Assembly (NCBI GenBank): GCA_964369545.1
Contig: CAYJFA010000005.1
Coordinates: 37,749-101,748, forward strand
Reading direction: 5' to 3'
Length of the DNA: 64,000 nt
Source of the DNA: BNWE01 sp964369545
GTDB lineage: Bacteria; Pseudomonadota; Alphaproteobacteria; UBA3830
Part shown: positions 51,855-61,727 of the stretch, one piece after another
Numbering within the stretch: position 1 is the first letter of the stretch
Layout: each line of letters begins with the position of its first letter
Program-made: the position numbers and the translations under genes
The notes under the pieces: generated by a model
What the model saw: only the letters and a program-made list of their open reading frames with translations
Told to the model about the DNA's origin: nothing
Database searches by the model: none

Positions 51855-52220
51855 GTGATAGCCAAAAAATCTACAATTTTTTTCATATTTTTAACGGGAA
51901 TTGTCGGAGCATGGCTATTTTATTTAAAATATTCTGTAGTATCTATCGAAAATAGAATTCGCTATGCAAAAAAAGAAATAATTGAAGCAAAGAAAAACCA
52001 ACACATACTAAAAGCAGAATGGAAATCTTTAACTTCTCCTGGGAGAATTCAAAAATTGGCGTTAAAACATTTAAATATGCGTCAAATGGATCCGAGTAAT
52101 TTAAAGGAATTTGATCCATCAATATTTCATTCGGAGACTAGCAAATATAAAAAGACAAAACGCCTATCGCAATTAGTTAATGAAATAATTGCACAGGATG
52201 TTGGCGGAGGTAATTTGTAG
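51855..52220 (+). CDS. ftsL: Cell division protein FtsL
   Basis: A 121-residue bitopic protein: membrane helix about residues 7-25, then a coiled-coil-forming region (about 30-60) and the conserved R-I-Q-K-L-A-L-K-H-L-N-M-R motif near 75. FtsL pairs with FtsB and FtsQ to activate FtsWI. Its place between rsmH and ftsI is diagnostic. It starts with GTG; the GAGAG upstream supports it. Its end precedes the ftsI start by 4 bases. Confidence 0.85.
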   Translation: MIAKKSTIFFIFLTGIVGAWLFYLKYSVVSIENRIRYAKKEIIEAKKNQHILKAEWKSLTSPGRIQKLALKHLNMRQMDPSNLKEFDPSIFHSETSKYKKTKRLSQLVNEIIAQDVGGGNL

Positions 52221-52224
52221 ATTT

Positions 52225-53874
52225 ATGTATAAACTCGAACGCAATTTCTATCCGTTATCATCAAGATCAATAAAAATAGCAAAACGAAGAACTTTATTGG
52301 CAATCAGTGTTTTTGTGGTTTTGTTTTTCATAATTATCCTAAGATTAGTCCATATTATGATAGTAAATGGAACGATATCCAAGGCGGTAGATTCCTATAC
52401 TCCCGTTATTGTTTCAAGGGCTGATATATTAGATAGGCATGGGATAGTTATAGCTACAAGTCTTCCGACAGTTTCATTATACGCATGCCCGCATGAAATT
52501 TTGGATATAAAAGAGGCTGTTGAAAAAATTACGTCTGTATTTCAAGGAATAGATAAAGATGAGCTTAGAGCGAAAATTTCATCTTCTAAAAAGTTTTTAT
52601 GGATAAAAAGAAATTTATCTCCGCTGCAGGAACAAGCTATTTTAAACCAAGGAATTCCTGGATTACATTTTTTGAAAACAGAGCGTCGTGTTTATCCAGA
52701 CAAAAGTCTACTCGCTCATGTTATCGGTGGAACGGATATAGATAATATAGGAATAGCCGGTATAGAAAAAGTATTTGATGAAACTTTGAGGGCTTCTGAT
52801 AATCCAATAAATTTATCTATAGATATGAAGATTCAACACGCTGTTCATGATGAATTGCAAAAAGGAATAGATGAATTTAATGCAGTTGGTGGGGCGGCCA
52901 TCGTTATGGAAATAGCAACGGGAGAAATTATTTCGTTAGTTTCGTTGCCTGATTTTGATCCGAATAAGAACTCAAATCCAAACGAAAAAAGGCGGTTTAA
53001 TATGGCAACATCCTCGGCCATAGAGCCTGGTTCATCTGCAAAAATGTTTAATATCACGATGGCATTGGAATCCGGAAAAGTTACTCCTTTTACACAATTT
53101 GATGCAAGATTTCCTTTAAAAGTTGGAAGGCATACTGTTCATGATTTTAGAGGAAAAGGTACATTTTTATCTGTCGAAGAGGTATTGAAATATTCTTCCA
53201 ATATCGGATCTGCCAAAATCGCATTGGAAGTAGGCATTTCTGAGCAAAAGAAATTTTTTAAACATATTGGTTTATTGGATACTATATCATGTGAGTTATC
53301 AGAAACTCAGCACCCTATTTATCCTCGGCAATGGACTGAAGCAAGTGCAATTACTATTTCGTATGGTCATGGCATAGCTTTCAGCCCTCTGCATATAATA
53401 ACTGTTTTTTCAGGAATTATGAATGATGGCATCCTGAATATGCCGACTTTATTAAAACGGGAAACAAGCAATTCAGGTCGGCGTATTATATCTTCGAAAA
53501 CGTCTAAACAGATGCAGATTTTAGCTAGAATAAACGTGACTGAAGGATTAAATAGATTTGCGGAAGTACCAGGATATTGTGTAGGAGGTAAATCCGGTAC
53601 GGCGGAAAAAGTAAAGGGAAAATCATATTCTAAAAATTCTAATTATTGTGGATTCATAGGAGCGTTTCCCATGACCGCACCAAAATATGCCGTATATGTT
53701 GTTCTTGATGAACCAAAGGTTACGCCAAAAACTTTTGGATATGCGACTGCTGGCTGGAATGCCACTCCTACGGCAGCGAAAATTATAAAACGAATTGGTC
53801 CGATGTTTGGCGTGACAGTTTTAAACGATCAAGAACCTGATTGGAAAAGTGCACTTAAGAAAGCAAGTTTATGA
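52225..53874 (+). CDS. ftsI: Septal peptidoglycan transpeptidase FtsI (PBP3)
   Basis: A 549-residue class B penicillin-binding protein that cross-links septal peptidoglycan. A single membrane helix lies at about residues 20-45, the pedestal begins at S-R-A-D-I-L-D-R-H-G near 67, the nucleophile is Ser270 in the S-S-A-K motif, S-S-N follows in the active-site loop, and K-S-G-T is near 455. The frame is open from 52189 inside ftsL; the ATG at 52225 is the plausible start although the GGAGG lies 14 bases off. Its stop overlaps murE by 4 bases. Confidence 0.96.
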   Translation: MYKLERNFYPLSSRSIKIAKRRTLLAISVFVVLFFIIILRLVHIMIVNGTISKAVDSYTPVIVSRADILDRHGIVIATSLPTVSLYACPHEILDIKEAVEKITSVFQGIDKDELRAKISSSKKFLWIKRNLSPLQEQAILNQGIPGLHFLKTERRVYPDKSLLAHVIGGTDIDNIGIAGIEKVFDETLRASDNPINLSIDMKIQHAVHDELQKGIDEFNAVGGAAIVMEIATGEIISLVSLPDFDPNKNSNPNEKRRFNMATSSAIEPGSSAKMFNITMALESGKVTPFTQFDARFPLKVGRHTVHDFRGKGTFLSVEEVLKYSSNIGSAKIALEVGISEQKKFFKHIGLLDTISCELSETQHPIYPRQWTEASAITISYGHGIAFSPLHIITVFSGIMNDGILNMPTLLKRETSNSGRRIISSKTSKQMQILARINVTEGLNRFAEVPGYCVGGKSGTAEKVKGKSYSKNSNYCGFIGAFPMTAPKYAVYVVLDEPKVTPKTFGYATAGWNATPTAAKIIKRIGPMFGVTVLNDQEPDWKSALKKASL

Positions 53875-55358
53875 AAAAAATATCCGATATTTTGTGGTTT
53901 GATATTTCCAATAAATTCAAAGAGTTAGTTGTTTCAGATGTTTCTGATGATTCTCGAAAAGTGACAGAAGGATGCATGTTTATTGCGTTAAACGGATTGC
54001 TGGATGATGGAAATAAGTACATAAATAATGCGATTGCTTCTGGCGCGAAATTTATAATTTTGCATGATAAAAACATAAAATCAGAGACCGTTATAGAGGA
54101 TAAAAATAGCAAATCCTTATTTATATATGTAGAAAATTCAAGAATAGCGTTAGCAAAAATTGCCTCTGTTTTTTTTCAAAGTAAATTCGAAAATATTATT
54201 GCTGTAACCGGAACTAATGGAAAAAGTTCTACGGTGGATATCGTACGGCAAATTTGGATTCAAGAAGGAAGGAACGCCGCAAGCATCGGTACTCTAGGTG
54301 TTATCAGTAATAAGAACTCTGAAAAATTGCAGGGTAATCTTACTTCACCTGGAGCCATAGAATTACATAAAATTTTTCATAGATTAAGTAATGATGATAT
54401 TAGTGATGTTGCTATAGAAGCTTCGAGTCACGGTATAGAACAGCATAGATTAGATTTCATTCCTTTTAAAGTTTGCGCGTTTACGAATATAAGTCAGGAT
54501 CACCTGGATTATCATAAAACAATGAAGAATTATTGGGTAGCAAAGGAAAAATTATTTTCAGCTTTAGCTTCTCAAGAAACTATTTTTGTTATAAATGCCG
54601 ATGATGAATATTCCAATAAGATTATTGATATAGCAAAAAAAAGGAACGTCAAATATGTAACTTATGGCTATAAGGCCACTGACATAAAAATAATCAACAT
54701 AGAAACAAGAGAAAGCGAACAAAAAGTAAAAGTTTCTTTTTTTGGAAATGAATTTTCGTTTTCAATTCCATTGTATGGAAAATTCCAGATTTACAATTCT
54801 TTATGTGCTGCGGGCATTTGTTATTTTACTGGGATAAAAACTGATAATATTATCAAAGCATTAGAAAAAATAAAACCGATCAATGGCCGACTGGAACATG
54901 TTGCTGATTTTAGATCAGCGAAAATATATATTGATTACGCGCATACGCCTGATGCTTTGAAAAACGCGATTTCATCACTAAGAGAATATAATCCGAGAAG
55001 AATTATAACCGTGCTTGGATGCGGTGGAGATCGTGATCAACAAAAAAGAAAGCTAATGGGCGAATTTTCTGCGAATTTTTCTGATATCGTGATTGTTACG
55101 GATGATAATCCAAGAAATGAAAATCCTGCACAAATAAGAAAAATGATTTTAGAAGGATGTTCTTTGACGGACAATAATAAGTCAGACATTTTTGAGATCG
55201 GAGATAGAAAAACGGCAATAGAATATGGTATAGATTCTTTGTCTGAAGGGGATGTTTTGCTGATAGCAGGAAAGGGACATGAAAATTATCAGCAGCATGG
55301 CGCAAATTTAATTTATTTTAGTGATAAAGAAATTATTTTAGGTAAGGTATTGAAGTGA
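53871..55358 (+). CDS. murE: UDP-MurNAc-tripeptide ligase, meso-DAP type
   Basis: A 495-residue cytoplasmic Mur ligase that adds the third residue of the stem peptide. D-D-S-R-K-V near residue 25 (UDP-binding), G-T-N-G-K-S-S near 115 (P-loop), and the D-D-N-P-R motif near residue 408 which is known to specify meso-diaminopimelate. With dapA in the window this points to DAP-type peptidoglycan. It overlaps ftsI and murF by 4 bases each. Confidence 0.97.
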   Translation: MKKISDILWFDISNKFKELVVSDVSDDSRKVTEGCMFIALNGLLDDGNKYINNAIASGAKFIILHDKNIKSETVIEDKNSKSLFIYVENSRIALAKIASVFFQSKFENIIAVTGTNGKSSTVDIVRQIWIQEGRNAASIGTLGVISNKNSEKLQGNLTSPGAIELHKIFHRLSNDDISDVAIEASSHGIEQHRLDFIPFKVCAFTNISQDHLDYHKTMKNYWVAKEKLFSALASQETIFVINADDEYSNKIIDIAKKRNVKYVTYGYKATDIKIINIETRESEQKVKVSFFGNEFSFSIPLYGKFQIYNSLCAAGICYFTGIKTDNIIKALEKIKPINGRLEHVADFRSAKIYIDYAHTPDALKNAISSLREYNPRRIITVLGCGGDRDQQKRKLMGEFSANFSDIVIVTDDNPRNENPAQIRKMILEGCSLTDNNKSDIFEIGDRKTAIEYGIDSLSEGDVLLIAGKGHENYQQHGANLIYFSDKEIILGKVLK

Positions 55359-56728
55359 ACGGAATTTTTTCTAAGAAAGAATTATCGGAAATTTTTAATC
55401 AAGATATTAAATGCGATATTTCTGATATATGTATTAACTCGAAAGAAGCAAAAAACAATGATCTTTTTATCGCATTAAAAGGAGAAACAGTAGATGCCCA
55501 TGATTTTGTTTGGGAGGCTTTGGATAATGGCGCAGCGCTAGCTGTTGTCGAAAGAAAAATTGATAATATTCCTGACGAAAACCTGATTTTGGTTGATTCT
55601 TCCTATGACGCCCTTCTGAATCTTGCTCGATATAATCTAAAACACATAAATGCGAAATATATTTGCATAACTGGAAGTGTTGGAAAAACAACGACAAAAG
55701 ACATGCTGTATCATATTTTATCTCAGCAAAGAAAAGATATTTATGCGACAAAGAAAAGCTTTAACGGTCAAATCGGTTTTCCAATTTGCGTTGCAACAAT
55801 GCCTAGATATACCAAAATCGGTATTTTCGAAATGGCGATGAGTGAAAGGTTTCAAATAAAAAAACTAACAGAGATAATCAATCCTTCTATTGCTCTTATT
55901 ACACATATTGGTGAGACGCATTTAGAATTTTTCGATTCATCTTTTGATATAGCAAAAACGAAGGCAGAAATTTTCAAAAAAGGAGCAGAATTCGCAATTA
56001 TTCCCAGTGATTCGCCATACTACGATTTTCTGAAAGATAAAGCTTCGAGTTGTGAGATAAAAAATATTCTTTCATTTGGTTATAATGAGAAGTCAGATGC
56101 AAAAATTATTTCATGCGATTATTTGGAAGATGCAATAAAAATACAGGCAAAAATTCTCGGAAAAACAATAAATTATGAAGTAAGAAATAACAATAAGGCT
56201 TTCGTAATTAATAGCATTGCTGCGATTCTTGCTGCATATGTCGCCTCAGGGATTGCAATCGAAAATCTTGCGAAGTCTCTGTATTCTTTTACTGCGCCTC
56301 AAAGACGTGGACAAATTTTTTATATAAAAAATTATGATATTACAATTCTTGACGATTCCTATAACGCTGCTCCTACATCTATGCAAGCTGCGATTCAGTC
56401 GTTATCTCGATACGATAATCGCAGAAAAATTGCGGTAATTGGTGATATGAAAGAATTGGGACATAATGCAATTCATTTTCATGAAAATCTTTCTCCTACA
56501 ATTGATAAGTATGGAATCGATCTTATTTTTGCATGCGGTAATTTGACTAAATATTTGTATGATAATTTGCTTGACAGAAAAAAAGGTGGCTGGCGAGAAA
56601 CCTCGTCTGAGCTTATAGACAGCGTTCTCAAAGAAATTAAAAATGGAGATTGTATTTTAGTAAAAGGTTCACGATCTATGAAGACAGAGCTTATTGTGGA
56701 TGCTATAAAAACTAAATTTTTGGATTAA
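55355..56728 (+). CDS. murF: UDP-MurNAc-pentapeptide (D-Ala-D-Ala-adding) ligase
   Basis: A 457-residue Mur ligase that adds D-Ala-D-Ala to the tripeptide. The P-loop G-S-V-G-K-T-T-T-K near residue 108, the A-T-K-K-S-F-N-G-Q-I-G-F-P segment near 130 and the D-D-S-Y-N-A-A-P motif near 330 are MurF-specific. It starts with GTG overlapping the murE stop. mraY begins 2 bases after it. Confidence 0.96.
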   Translation: MNGIFSKKELSEIFNQDIKCDISDICINSKEAKNNDLFIALKGETVDAHDFVWEALDNGAALAVVERKIDNIPDENLILVDSSYDALLNLARYNLKHINAKYICITGSVGKTTTKDMLYHILSQQRKDIYATKKSFNGQIGFPICVATMPRYTKIGIFEMAMSERFQIKKLTEIINPSIALITHIGETHLEFFDSSFDIAKTKAEIFKKGAEFAIIPSDSPYYDFLKDKASSCEIKNILSFGYNEKSDAKIISCDYLEDAIKIQAKILGKTINYEVRNNNKAFVINSIAAILAAYVASGIAIENLAKSLYSFTAPQRRGQIFYIKNYDITILDDSYNAAPTSMQAAIQSLSRYDNRRKIAVIGDMKELGHNAIHFHENLSPTIDKYGIDLIFACGNLTKYLYDNLLDRKKGGWRETSSELIDSVLKEIKNGDCILVKGSRSMKTELIVDAIKTKFLD

Positions 56729-56730
56729 TA

Positions 56731-57807
56731 ATGTTTTATAATTTTATATTTCCAGCACTAAACTTTATTTCGGGGATAAATCTTCTGAGATATATCTCTT
56801 TTAGAACAATGTGCGCGCTATTAACTTCTTTATTAATGAGTTTTATTTTATATCCAAAATTTATAAGAAAATTCAGATATTCGCAGCCAATAAGAAATGA
56901 TGGCCCGCAGTCTCATCTGCTACAAAAACAAGGAACTCCGACGATGGGGGGGGCTATAATAATAACCAGCACAATAATTTCTTCTCTCTTATGGGGTGAT
57001 ATAACAAATAAATATCTTATCTTATTGCTTTTATTAACTTTTTCTTATGCAGCTTTGGGTTTTTTGGATGATATTTTAAAAGTAAAATATAAAAATTCGA
57101 AAGGTATTAGCGGAAAAAGAAAGCTTTTTTTTCAGATATTATTTGCGTTTGTTTTTTCATGTTGTGTTGAACTTATACGCGCTTCTTCAATTGTTGGATG
57201 CTTGACATTTCCGTTTTTTAAGAATTTTATCGTAAAAAACTATTATTTTCTTATCTTTTTCACAACCTTTGTAATAGTTGGTAGCTCAAATGCTGTAAAT
57301 CTAACAGATGGATTAGATGGCCTTGCTGCATTCCCTTCGATACTTGTTGCGATTTGTCTTGGTATCATAAGTTATTTTGTTGGACATATTGTTTTCGCGA
57401 ATTATCTACAGATAACGTATGTTGCTTCTGCTGGAGAGTTATGTATTTTTTGTGGAGCAATGATTGGCGCTTGTTTGGGTTTCTTATGGTACAATGCTCC
57501 CCCCGCGATGATATTTATGGGCGATACAGGTTCTCTTGCTATGGGTGGAGCTCTTGGAGGTATTAGCGTAATTACTAAACATGAATTTGTATTGGCTATT
57601 ATTGGCGGTTTGTTTGTGATAGAAGCATTATCAGTTATGATTCAAGTAGCATATTTTAGGTTTTTTGGAAAAAGAATCTTTCTGATGGCTCCAATTCATC
57701 ATCATTTCGAAAAGAAAGGCTGGACAGAATCGACAGTCGTAATTAGATTTTGGATTATTTCATTTATTTTTGCATTAATAGGCTTGGCGACATTAAAAAT
57801 AAGATGA
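56731..57807 (+). CDS. mraY: Phospho-MurNAc-pentapeptide transferase
   Basis: A 358-residue inner-membrane enzyme with ten helices that makes lipid I. G-T-P-T-M-G-G near residue 70, the D-D-I-L-K-V-K-Y-K-N segment near 113, N-A-V-N-L-T-D-G-L-D-G-L near 188 and the cytoplasmic H-H-H near residue 315 are all conserved. Length is standard. Its stop overlaps the murD start by 4 bases. Confidence 0.97.
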   Translation: MFYNFIFPALNFISGINLLRYISFRTMCALLTSLLMSFILYPKFIRKFRYSQPIRNDGPQSHLLQKQGTPTMGGAIIITSTIISSLLWGDITNKYLILLLLLTFSYAALGFLDDILKVKYKNSKGISGKRKLFFQILFAFVFSCCVELIRASSIVGCLTFPFFKNFIVKNYYFLIFFTTFVIVGSSNAVNLTDGLDGLAAFPSILVAICLGIISYFVGHIVFANYLQITYVASAGELCIFCGAMIGACLGFLWYNAPPAMIFMGDTGSLAMGGALGGISVITKHEFVLAIIGGLFVIEALSVMIQVAYFRFFGKRIFLMAPIHHHFEKKGWTESTVVIRFWIISFIFALIGLATLKIR

Positions 57808-59171
57808 TTTTATTAGATTTATACAAAGATAAACGAGTCGGGGTTATTGGATTTGGGATAACAGGAAAGGCAATAGTAGATTCTTTAATTGCCGGCGGCG
57901 CTGAAGTTGTTTTATATGAAGATATAAAAATCAATTTAAGCGATAAATATCTCAATAATGTTTTATTAAAATATTCGAGTGATTTTGTTGAGTGTGATGT
58001 TTTTGTAGTTAGTCCAGGGATTCCATTACGTTGGCCGGTAATTCATCCTATTGTGCGGAAGGCGTATGAATTAGGAATTCCGGTTGTAAATGATATTGAT
58101 TTGTTCCAAAGATGCGTATCGTCACAAAATAAACTAATCTGTGTCACAGGGACGAATGGGAAATCTACTACGACAGCTCTCATTAATCATATTTTTCAAT
58201 GTTCACAAAAGAAATCTGTTGTCGGAGGAAATTTCGGACCACCTGTTTTATCATTAAGCAGAGACCATGATTTTTATGTGATTGAAATATCGTCATATCA
58301 ATTGGAATCATGCAGAATTCTAGGATTTGATACATCGATTTTATTGAATATTACTCCCGACCATCTGTCTCGTCATGGCGGTATGCATGGATATATCTCT
58401 GCAAAACAGAAAATTTTTTCGAACTTCAAAAATACATCAAAAGCAATTATTGGGATTGATGATGTTTATTGTAACGAAATTTATGAATTTCTAAAGTATA
58501 TAAATCATCCTAACGCTATTCCAATTTCTGGAAATACCGTCCCAGATTTTGGGGTTGGATGGAATAATGAATATTTAATTGATAATCGATTCGGAAAATA
58601 TGAAAAAATTTGTGAAAAAAATCCTTTATTAGATGGAATGCATAATCGACAAAACATTGCAGCTGCATATGTTGTTTGTGTCGTCAATAATATTGAGCAA
58701 TCCGAATTTTTAAAAGCATTGAAATTATTCCAGGGATTACCACATCGCCAAGAATTGGTTGCAGAAATTAATGGGATTCAATATGTAAATGATAGTAAGG
58801 CAACTAACGCGCAATCTGTTGAACAAGCGTTAATGCGCTTCGATGATATATTGTGGATTCTTGGAGGACGACCAAAGGAAGATGGAATAGAATCTCTTAT
58901 TAAATATTCTCATAAAATAAAGTATGCTTTTTTGATTGGTGAAGCGGCGTATGAATGGAATCAATTATTGCAATCTAACGAAGTAAGTTCAGAGATTTCT
59001 CGAACTTTGGATGCTGCTTTAATTCATGCATATGAAAAATCAGAAATATTAGATGCTAAGGTTGTATTATTATCTCCTGCTTGCGCTAGTTTTGATCAAT
59101 TTAAGAATTTTGAAGCTCGGGGTGAAAAATTCAAGGAATTAGTTGCGAAATTAAAAAGGAAGTCGAGATGA
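57804..59171 (+). CDS. murD: UDP-MurNAc-L-alanine:D-glutamate ligase
   Basis: A 455-residue Mur ligase. The N-terminal Rossmann segment V-G-V-I-G-F-G-I-T-G-K is at about residue 12, the P-loop G-T-N-G-K-S-T-T-T near 112, E-I-S-S-Y-Q-L-E near 158 and N-D-S-K-A-T-N near 326. The frame extends back into mraY, but the ATG at 57804 overlapping the mraY stop gives the right length. Overlaps ftsW by 4 bases. Confidence 0.96.
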   Translation: MILLDLYKDKRVGVIGFGITGKAIVDSLIAGGAEVVLYEDIKINLSDKYLNNVLLKYSSDFVECDVFVVSPGIPLRWPVIHPIVRKAYELGIPVVNDIDLFQRCVSSQNKLICVTGTNGKSTTTALINHIFQCSQKKSVVGGNFGPPVLSLSRDHDFYVIEISSYQLESCRILGFDTSILLNITPDHLSRHGGMHGYISAKQKIFSNFKNTSKAIIGIDDVYCNEIYEFLKYINHPNAIPISGNTVPDFGVGWNNEYLIDNRFGKYEKICEKNPLLDGMHNRQNIAAAYVVCVVNNIEQSEFLKALKLFQGLPHRQELVAEINGIQYVNDSKATNAQSVEQALMRFDDILWILGGRPKEDGIESLIKYSHKIKYAFLIGEAAYEWNQLLQSNEVSSEISRTLDAALIHAYEKSEILDAKVVLLSPACASFDQFKNFEARGEKFKELVAKLKRKSR

Positions 59172-60289
59172 TAAATGTATCAAGGTCTGATAGCAGCCTG
59201 CTGGGGCGCTGGTGGTGGACAGTTGATAGAGTAATGTTATTTGCGTTTTTGATATTGATTTCATTTGGCGCATTGATGGCAATGGCTGCAACTCCAATGG
59301 TTGCGAATAGGATAGGAATAGAGGAATTCTATTTTTTAAAACGCCATTTGCTATATATTTTGCCCTCATTATTGGTAATTTTTTTTGTATCCATATTAGA
59401 TAATTCCGCTATAAAAAAGTTCGCGCTGATACTTTTTTTTGTATCTTTATTTTTTACAATAATGACACTTATTTTTGGATCTGAAATAAAAGGAGCAAAA
59501 AGATGGATTTCGATACTGGGATTTTCCATGCAGCCATCGGAATTTGTTAAACCAGCTTTGGCTATTATAACAGCGTGGATGCTTTCGGAACAGCAACACA
59601 ATTCTGAATTTCGTGGTAAGTTTCTTGCAGCTATGTTCTTTTTGAATTTCGTTTTGATATTAGTATTGCAGCCTGATATTGGAATGATTGTTACTACAAC
59701 AATAGTATGGTTTGGTCAATTTTTTTTAAATGGATTTCCAATGTTTCTTGTGATTTTAGCTATTTGTCTTGGTATCGGAAGTTTTTTTCTCGCGTATTTT
59801 TTCTTACCGCACGTTACGGTAAGAGTGGATAAATTTTTAGATCCCGCGATTGGAGATCATTATCAAATCAATAGATCATTAGAAGCGTTTTCAAATGGAG
59901 GATTGTTTGGCGTTGGGCCAGGGGAAGGTATTGTGAAGAAACATATTCCTGATGCGCATGCAGATTTTGTTTTTGCTGTTCTTGGCGAAGAATTTGGGTT
60001 TTTTATATGCGCGTTTGTGGTTATATTGATAGCTTTTGTTGTTATATATGGTATGTTGAAATCGCTAAAAGAGAATAATTTATTTTCAATTTTAGCGTCT
60101 GTAGGATTACTGGCGCAGTTTGGATTGCAGGCGTTGATTAATATTGCATCGACATTGCATATGATTCCTACAAAAGGAATGACCCTTCCGCTTATAAGTT
60201 ATGGCGGATCTTCAATGATTGCTATCAGTATTTCTGCTGGAATGATTCTGGCTCTTGGTAGAAAAAAAGAGATAAATTATGAAGATTAA
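59168..60289 (+). CDS. ftsW: Septal peptidoglycan polymerase FtsW
   Basis: A 373-residue SEDS-family glycosyltransferase with about ten helices, partner of FtsI. W-W-T-V-D-R-V near residue 12, K-G-A-K-R-W-I near 102, the catalytic-loop region Y-Q-I-N-R-S-L-E-A-F with G-P-G-E-G near 248 and G-E-E-F-G-F near 275 are intact. It is the last gene of this cell-wall run; the usual followers murG, murC, murB, ddl, ftsQ, ftsA and ftsZ are not in the window. Confidence 0.95.
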   Translation: MINVSRSDSSLLGRWWWTVDRVMLFAFLILISFGALMAMAATPMVANRIGIEEFYFLKRHLLYILPSLLVIFFVSILDNSAIKKFALILFFVSLFFTIMTLIFGSEIKGAKRWISILGFSMQPSEFVKPALAIITAWMLSEQQHNSEFRGKFLAAMFFLNFVLILVLQPDIGMIVTTTIVWFGQFFLNGFPMFLVILAICLGIGSFFLAYFFLPHVTVRVDKFLDPAIGDHYQINRSLEAFSNGGLFGVGPGEGIVKKHIPDAHADFVFAVLGEEFGFFICAFVVILIAFVVIYGMLKSLKENNLFSILASVGLLAQFGLQALINIASTLHMIPTKGMTLPLISYGGSSMIAISISAGMILALGRKKEINYED

Positions 60290-60314
60290 ATATTTTTTAT
60301 TACAAGAATATTAA

Positions 60315-60348
60315 ATTACTGCTTACGATATTATCCGTAAGCAGTAAT
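60315..60348. terminator. Perfect inverted repeat after ftsW
   Basis: ATTACTGCTTACG (60315-60327) and CGTAAGCAGTAAT (60336-60348) form a perfect 13-bp stem with an 8-base loop, 26 bases after ftsW and 24 before the end of the convergent secreted-protein gene. The following bases are only mildly T-rich on either strand. Probably a bidirectional terminator. Confidence 0.6.
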
Positions 60349-60371
60349 AATCTTAGTGTTTAAAATTATGA

Positions 60372-60935
60372 TTAATGTCCAGCAAGAGACTTTATAAAGT
60401 TTAGAAGCTTTAGACCCCTATAGGCCATTCGACGGCTTTTAAAAATTTTCTCATCTGCTTCGTCTACTGGCAATAGTTTTACAGCTTCGTGTCCATTATA
60501 TACTCTTTGAAATTTAGTATATTTGATTTTTGTATCTAAATTCAAAAGAAAATCGTAAACTTTCGTATCTTGGCTCATCGCTGTCCTTTCTACGCTCGTT
60601 CTGAAAGTTCTGTAAAAACTAGAAAAGCTCAATCCTACTATTCCAGCTTTTGCTCTTTCGTCGGCCTGCAAATTTTGAATCAGAGTATTTATAATTGCTT
60701 TTCCTGCAACGCTATCTTCTCCTTCGATTTCTGCGCTCAAAGATAGAATCACCGTGGGAAATAAATCGCGGGTTTGCGGAGTTGCTATCATTTGTTTTTT
60801 GTTGATAATAGTGGAATGATCTATTGTCGCCATTGGAGAAAGCGTGTGAAGTTGTTGTGGGTCGGCTATCATACCAGTAGCGTCAGACATGAATAAACTT
60901 CCTAATACGCATAGCATAGCTGTTTTCTTGTTCAT
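60372..60935 (-). CDS. Hypothetical exported protein
   Basis: A 187-residue protein I do not recognise. A signal peptide covers about residues 1-20 (K-K at the start, hydrophobic L-C-V-L-G-S-L-F-M). The mature part is mixed and basic in its second half, with no Cys and no membrane helix, ending in F-I-K-S-L-A-G-H. A very good ribosome binding site (AAAGGAGG, 6 bases before ATG) suggests strong expression. It stands alone between ftsW and a gene-poor stretch, where other bacteria have murG. Periplasmic or secreted; function unknown. Confidence 0.7.
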   Translation of the reverse strand: MNKKTAMLCVLGSLFMSDATGMIADPQQLHTLSPMATIDHSTIINKKQMIATPQTRDLFPTVILSLSAEIEGEDSVAGKAIINTLIQNLQADERAKAGIVGLSFSSFYRTFRTSVERTAMSQDTKVYDFLLNLDTKIKYTKFQRVYNGHEAVKLLPVDEADEKIFKSRRMAYRGLKLLNFIKSLAGH

Positions 60936-61727
60936 GGTTTCCTCCTTTTATCTATGAACATAGAAATCGTTGGAGCACTTGATATGTTAGGAACAAATCC
61001 TTTATTATCATTTGCAAAAGTATTATGACTTGAAAAAATTTAGTATCGTTTTCAGTAATTATCCTTAACTTTTTATATCAATCAGTAAGTTATTTCAGAA
61101 ATTTTGCAATAAATAAGAGTTACTAATATTTTTAGTAATAAAATATTAATCATTATTTACATATATATTTTCTGACGATCATATTTGAGCCATTGTTAAC
61201 ATGAGTCAATATTTGAATTTTATAAACGTTTGATTTCGTTCATTTTTAGAACTTTTAAAAATCAAAAACGCATATCATGTTCAACACAAACTTTGTATAT
61301 GATCAATTATTACTTTAATATTTTAAGCACAGGTATTACCTTTTTTTGATACTTAAACCATTTTTTCCTTGATATTCAAAGAAAAAATTCAGTCAAACTA
61401 CATTTGCATAGCTACAAAAAAGATTTATTACAGACATACTGCAACGCAATAATTACAACGATATGAAAATATTATTTATTATATAATTTATATATCTCAT
61501 CTCTATAATCACGCGTAATACACTATAAACGATTTCATGTTGTTTAATATTTCATAAAAAAGTTAATTTTTCGTTAACTTTTTTTATTTTATTTAATTTT
61601 TATTTAAAATTTAATATATTGCTATTGTATTTTCCGTTTTGTTGTTGATAATAAGATTATATATTGATTGGATTGATGTATATGCTTTAGAAAATTAAGT
61701 TTATAGAACATCAATTTTACTAATTTT
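60936..61727. other. Gene-poor AT-rich stretch with an orphan hairpin
   Basis: About 790 bases, extremely AT-rich, without a frame I would call a gene. The one clear structure is AAAAAAGTTAA (61556-61566), a 7-base loop and TTAACTTTTTT (61574-61584), an 11-bp AT hairpin running into T's on both strands. Neighbouring genes point away from it on both sides, so no annotated transcript ends here. TATAAT-like words are frequent. Could hold the two divergent promoters plus a small RNA, or be decayed coding sequence. Confidence 0.45.
61556..61585. terminator. AT-only hairpin with T-tract in the gene-poor stretch
   Basis: AAAAAAGTTAA pairs with TTAACTTTTTT (11 bp) around the loop TTTTTCG; T-runs follow on both strands. 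It has the form of an intrinsic terminator, although with only one G-C pair the stem is weak. No annotated gene ends into it. Confidence 0.35.
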
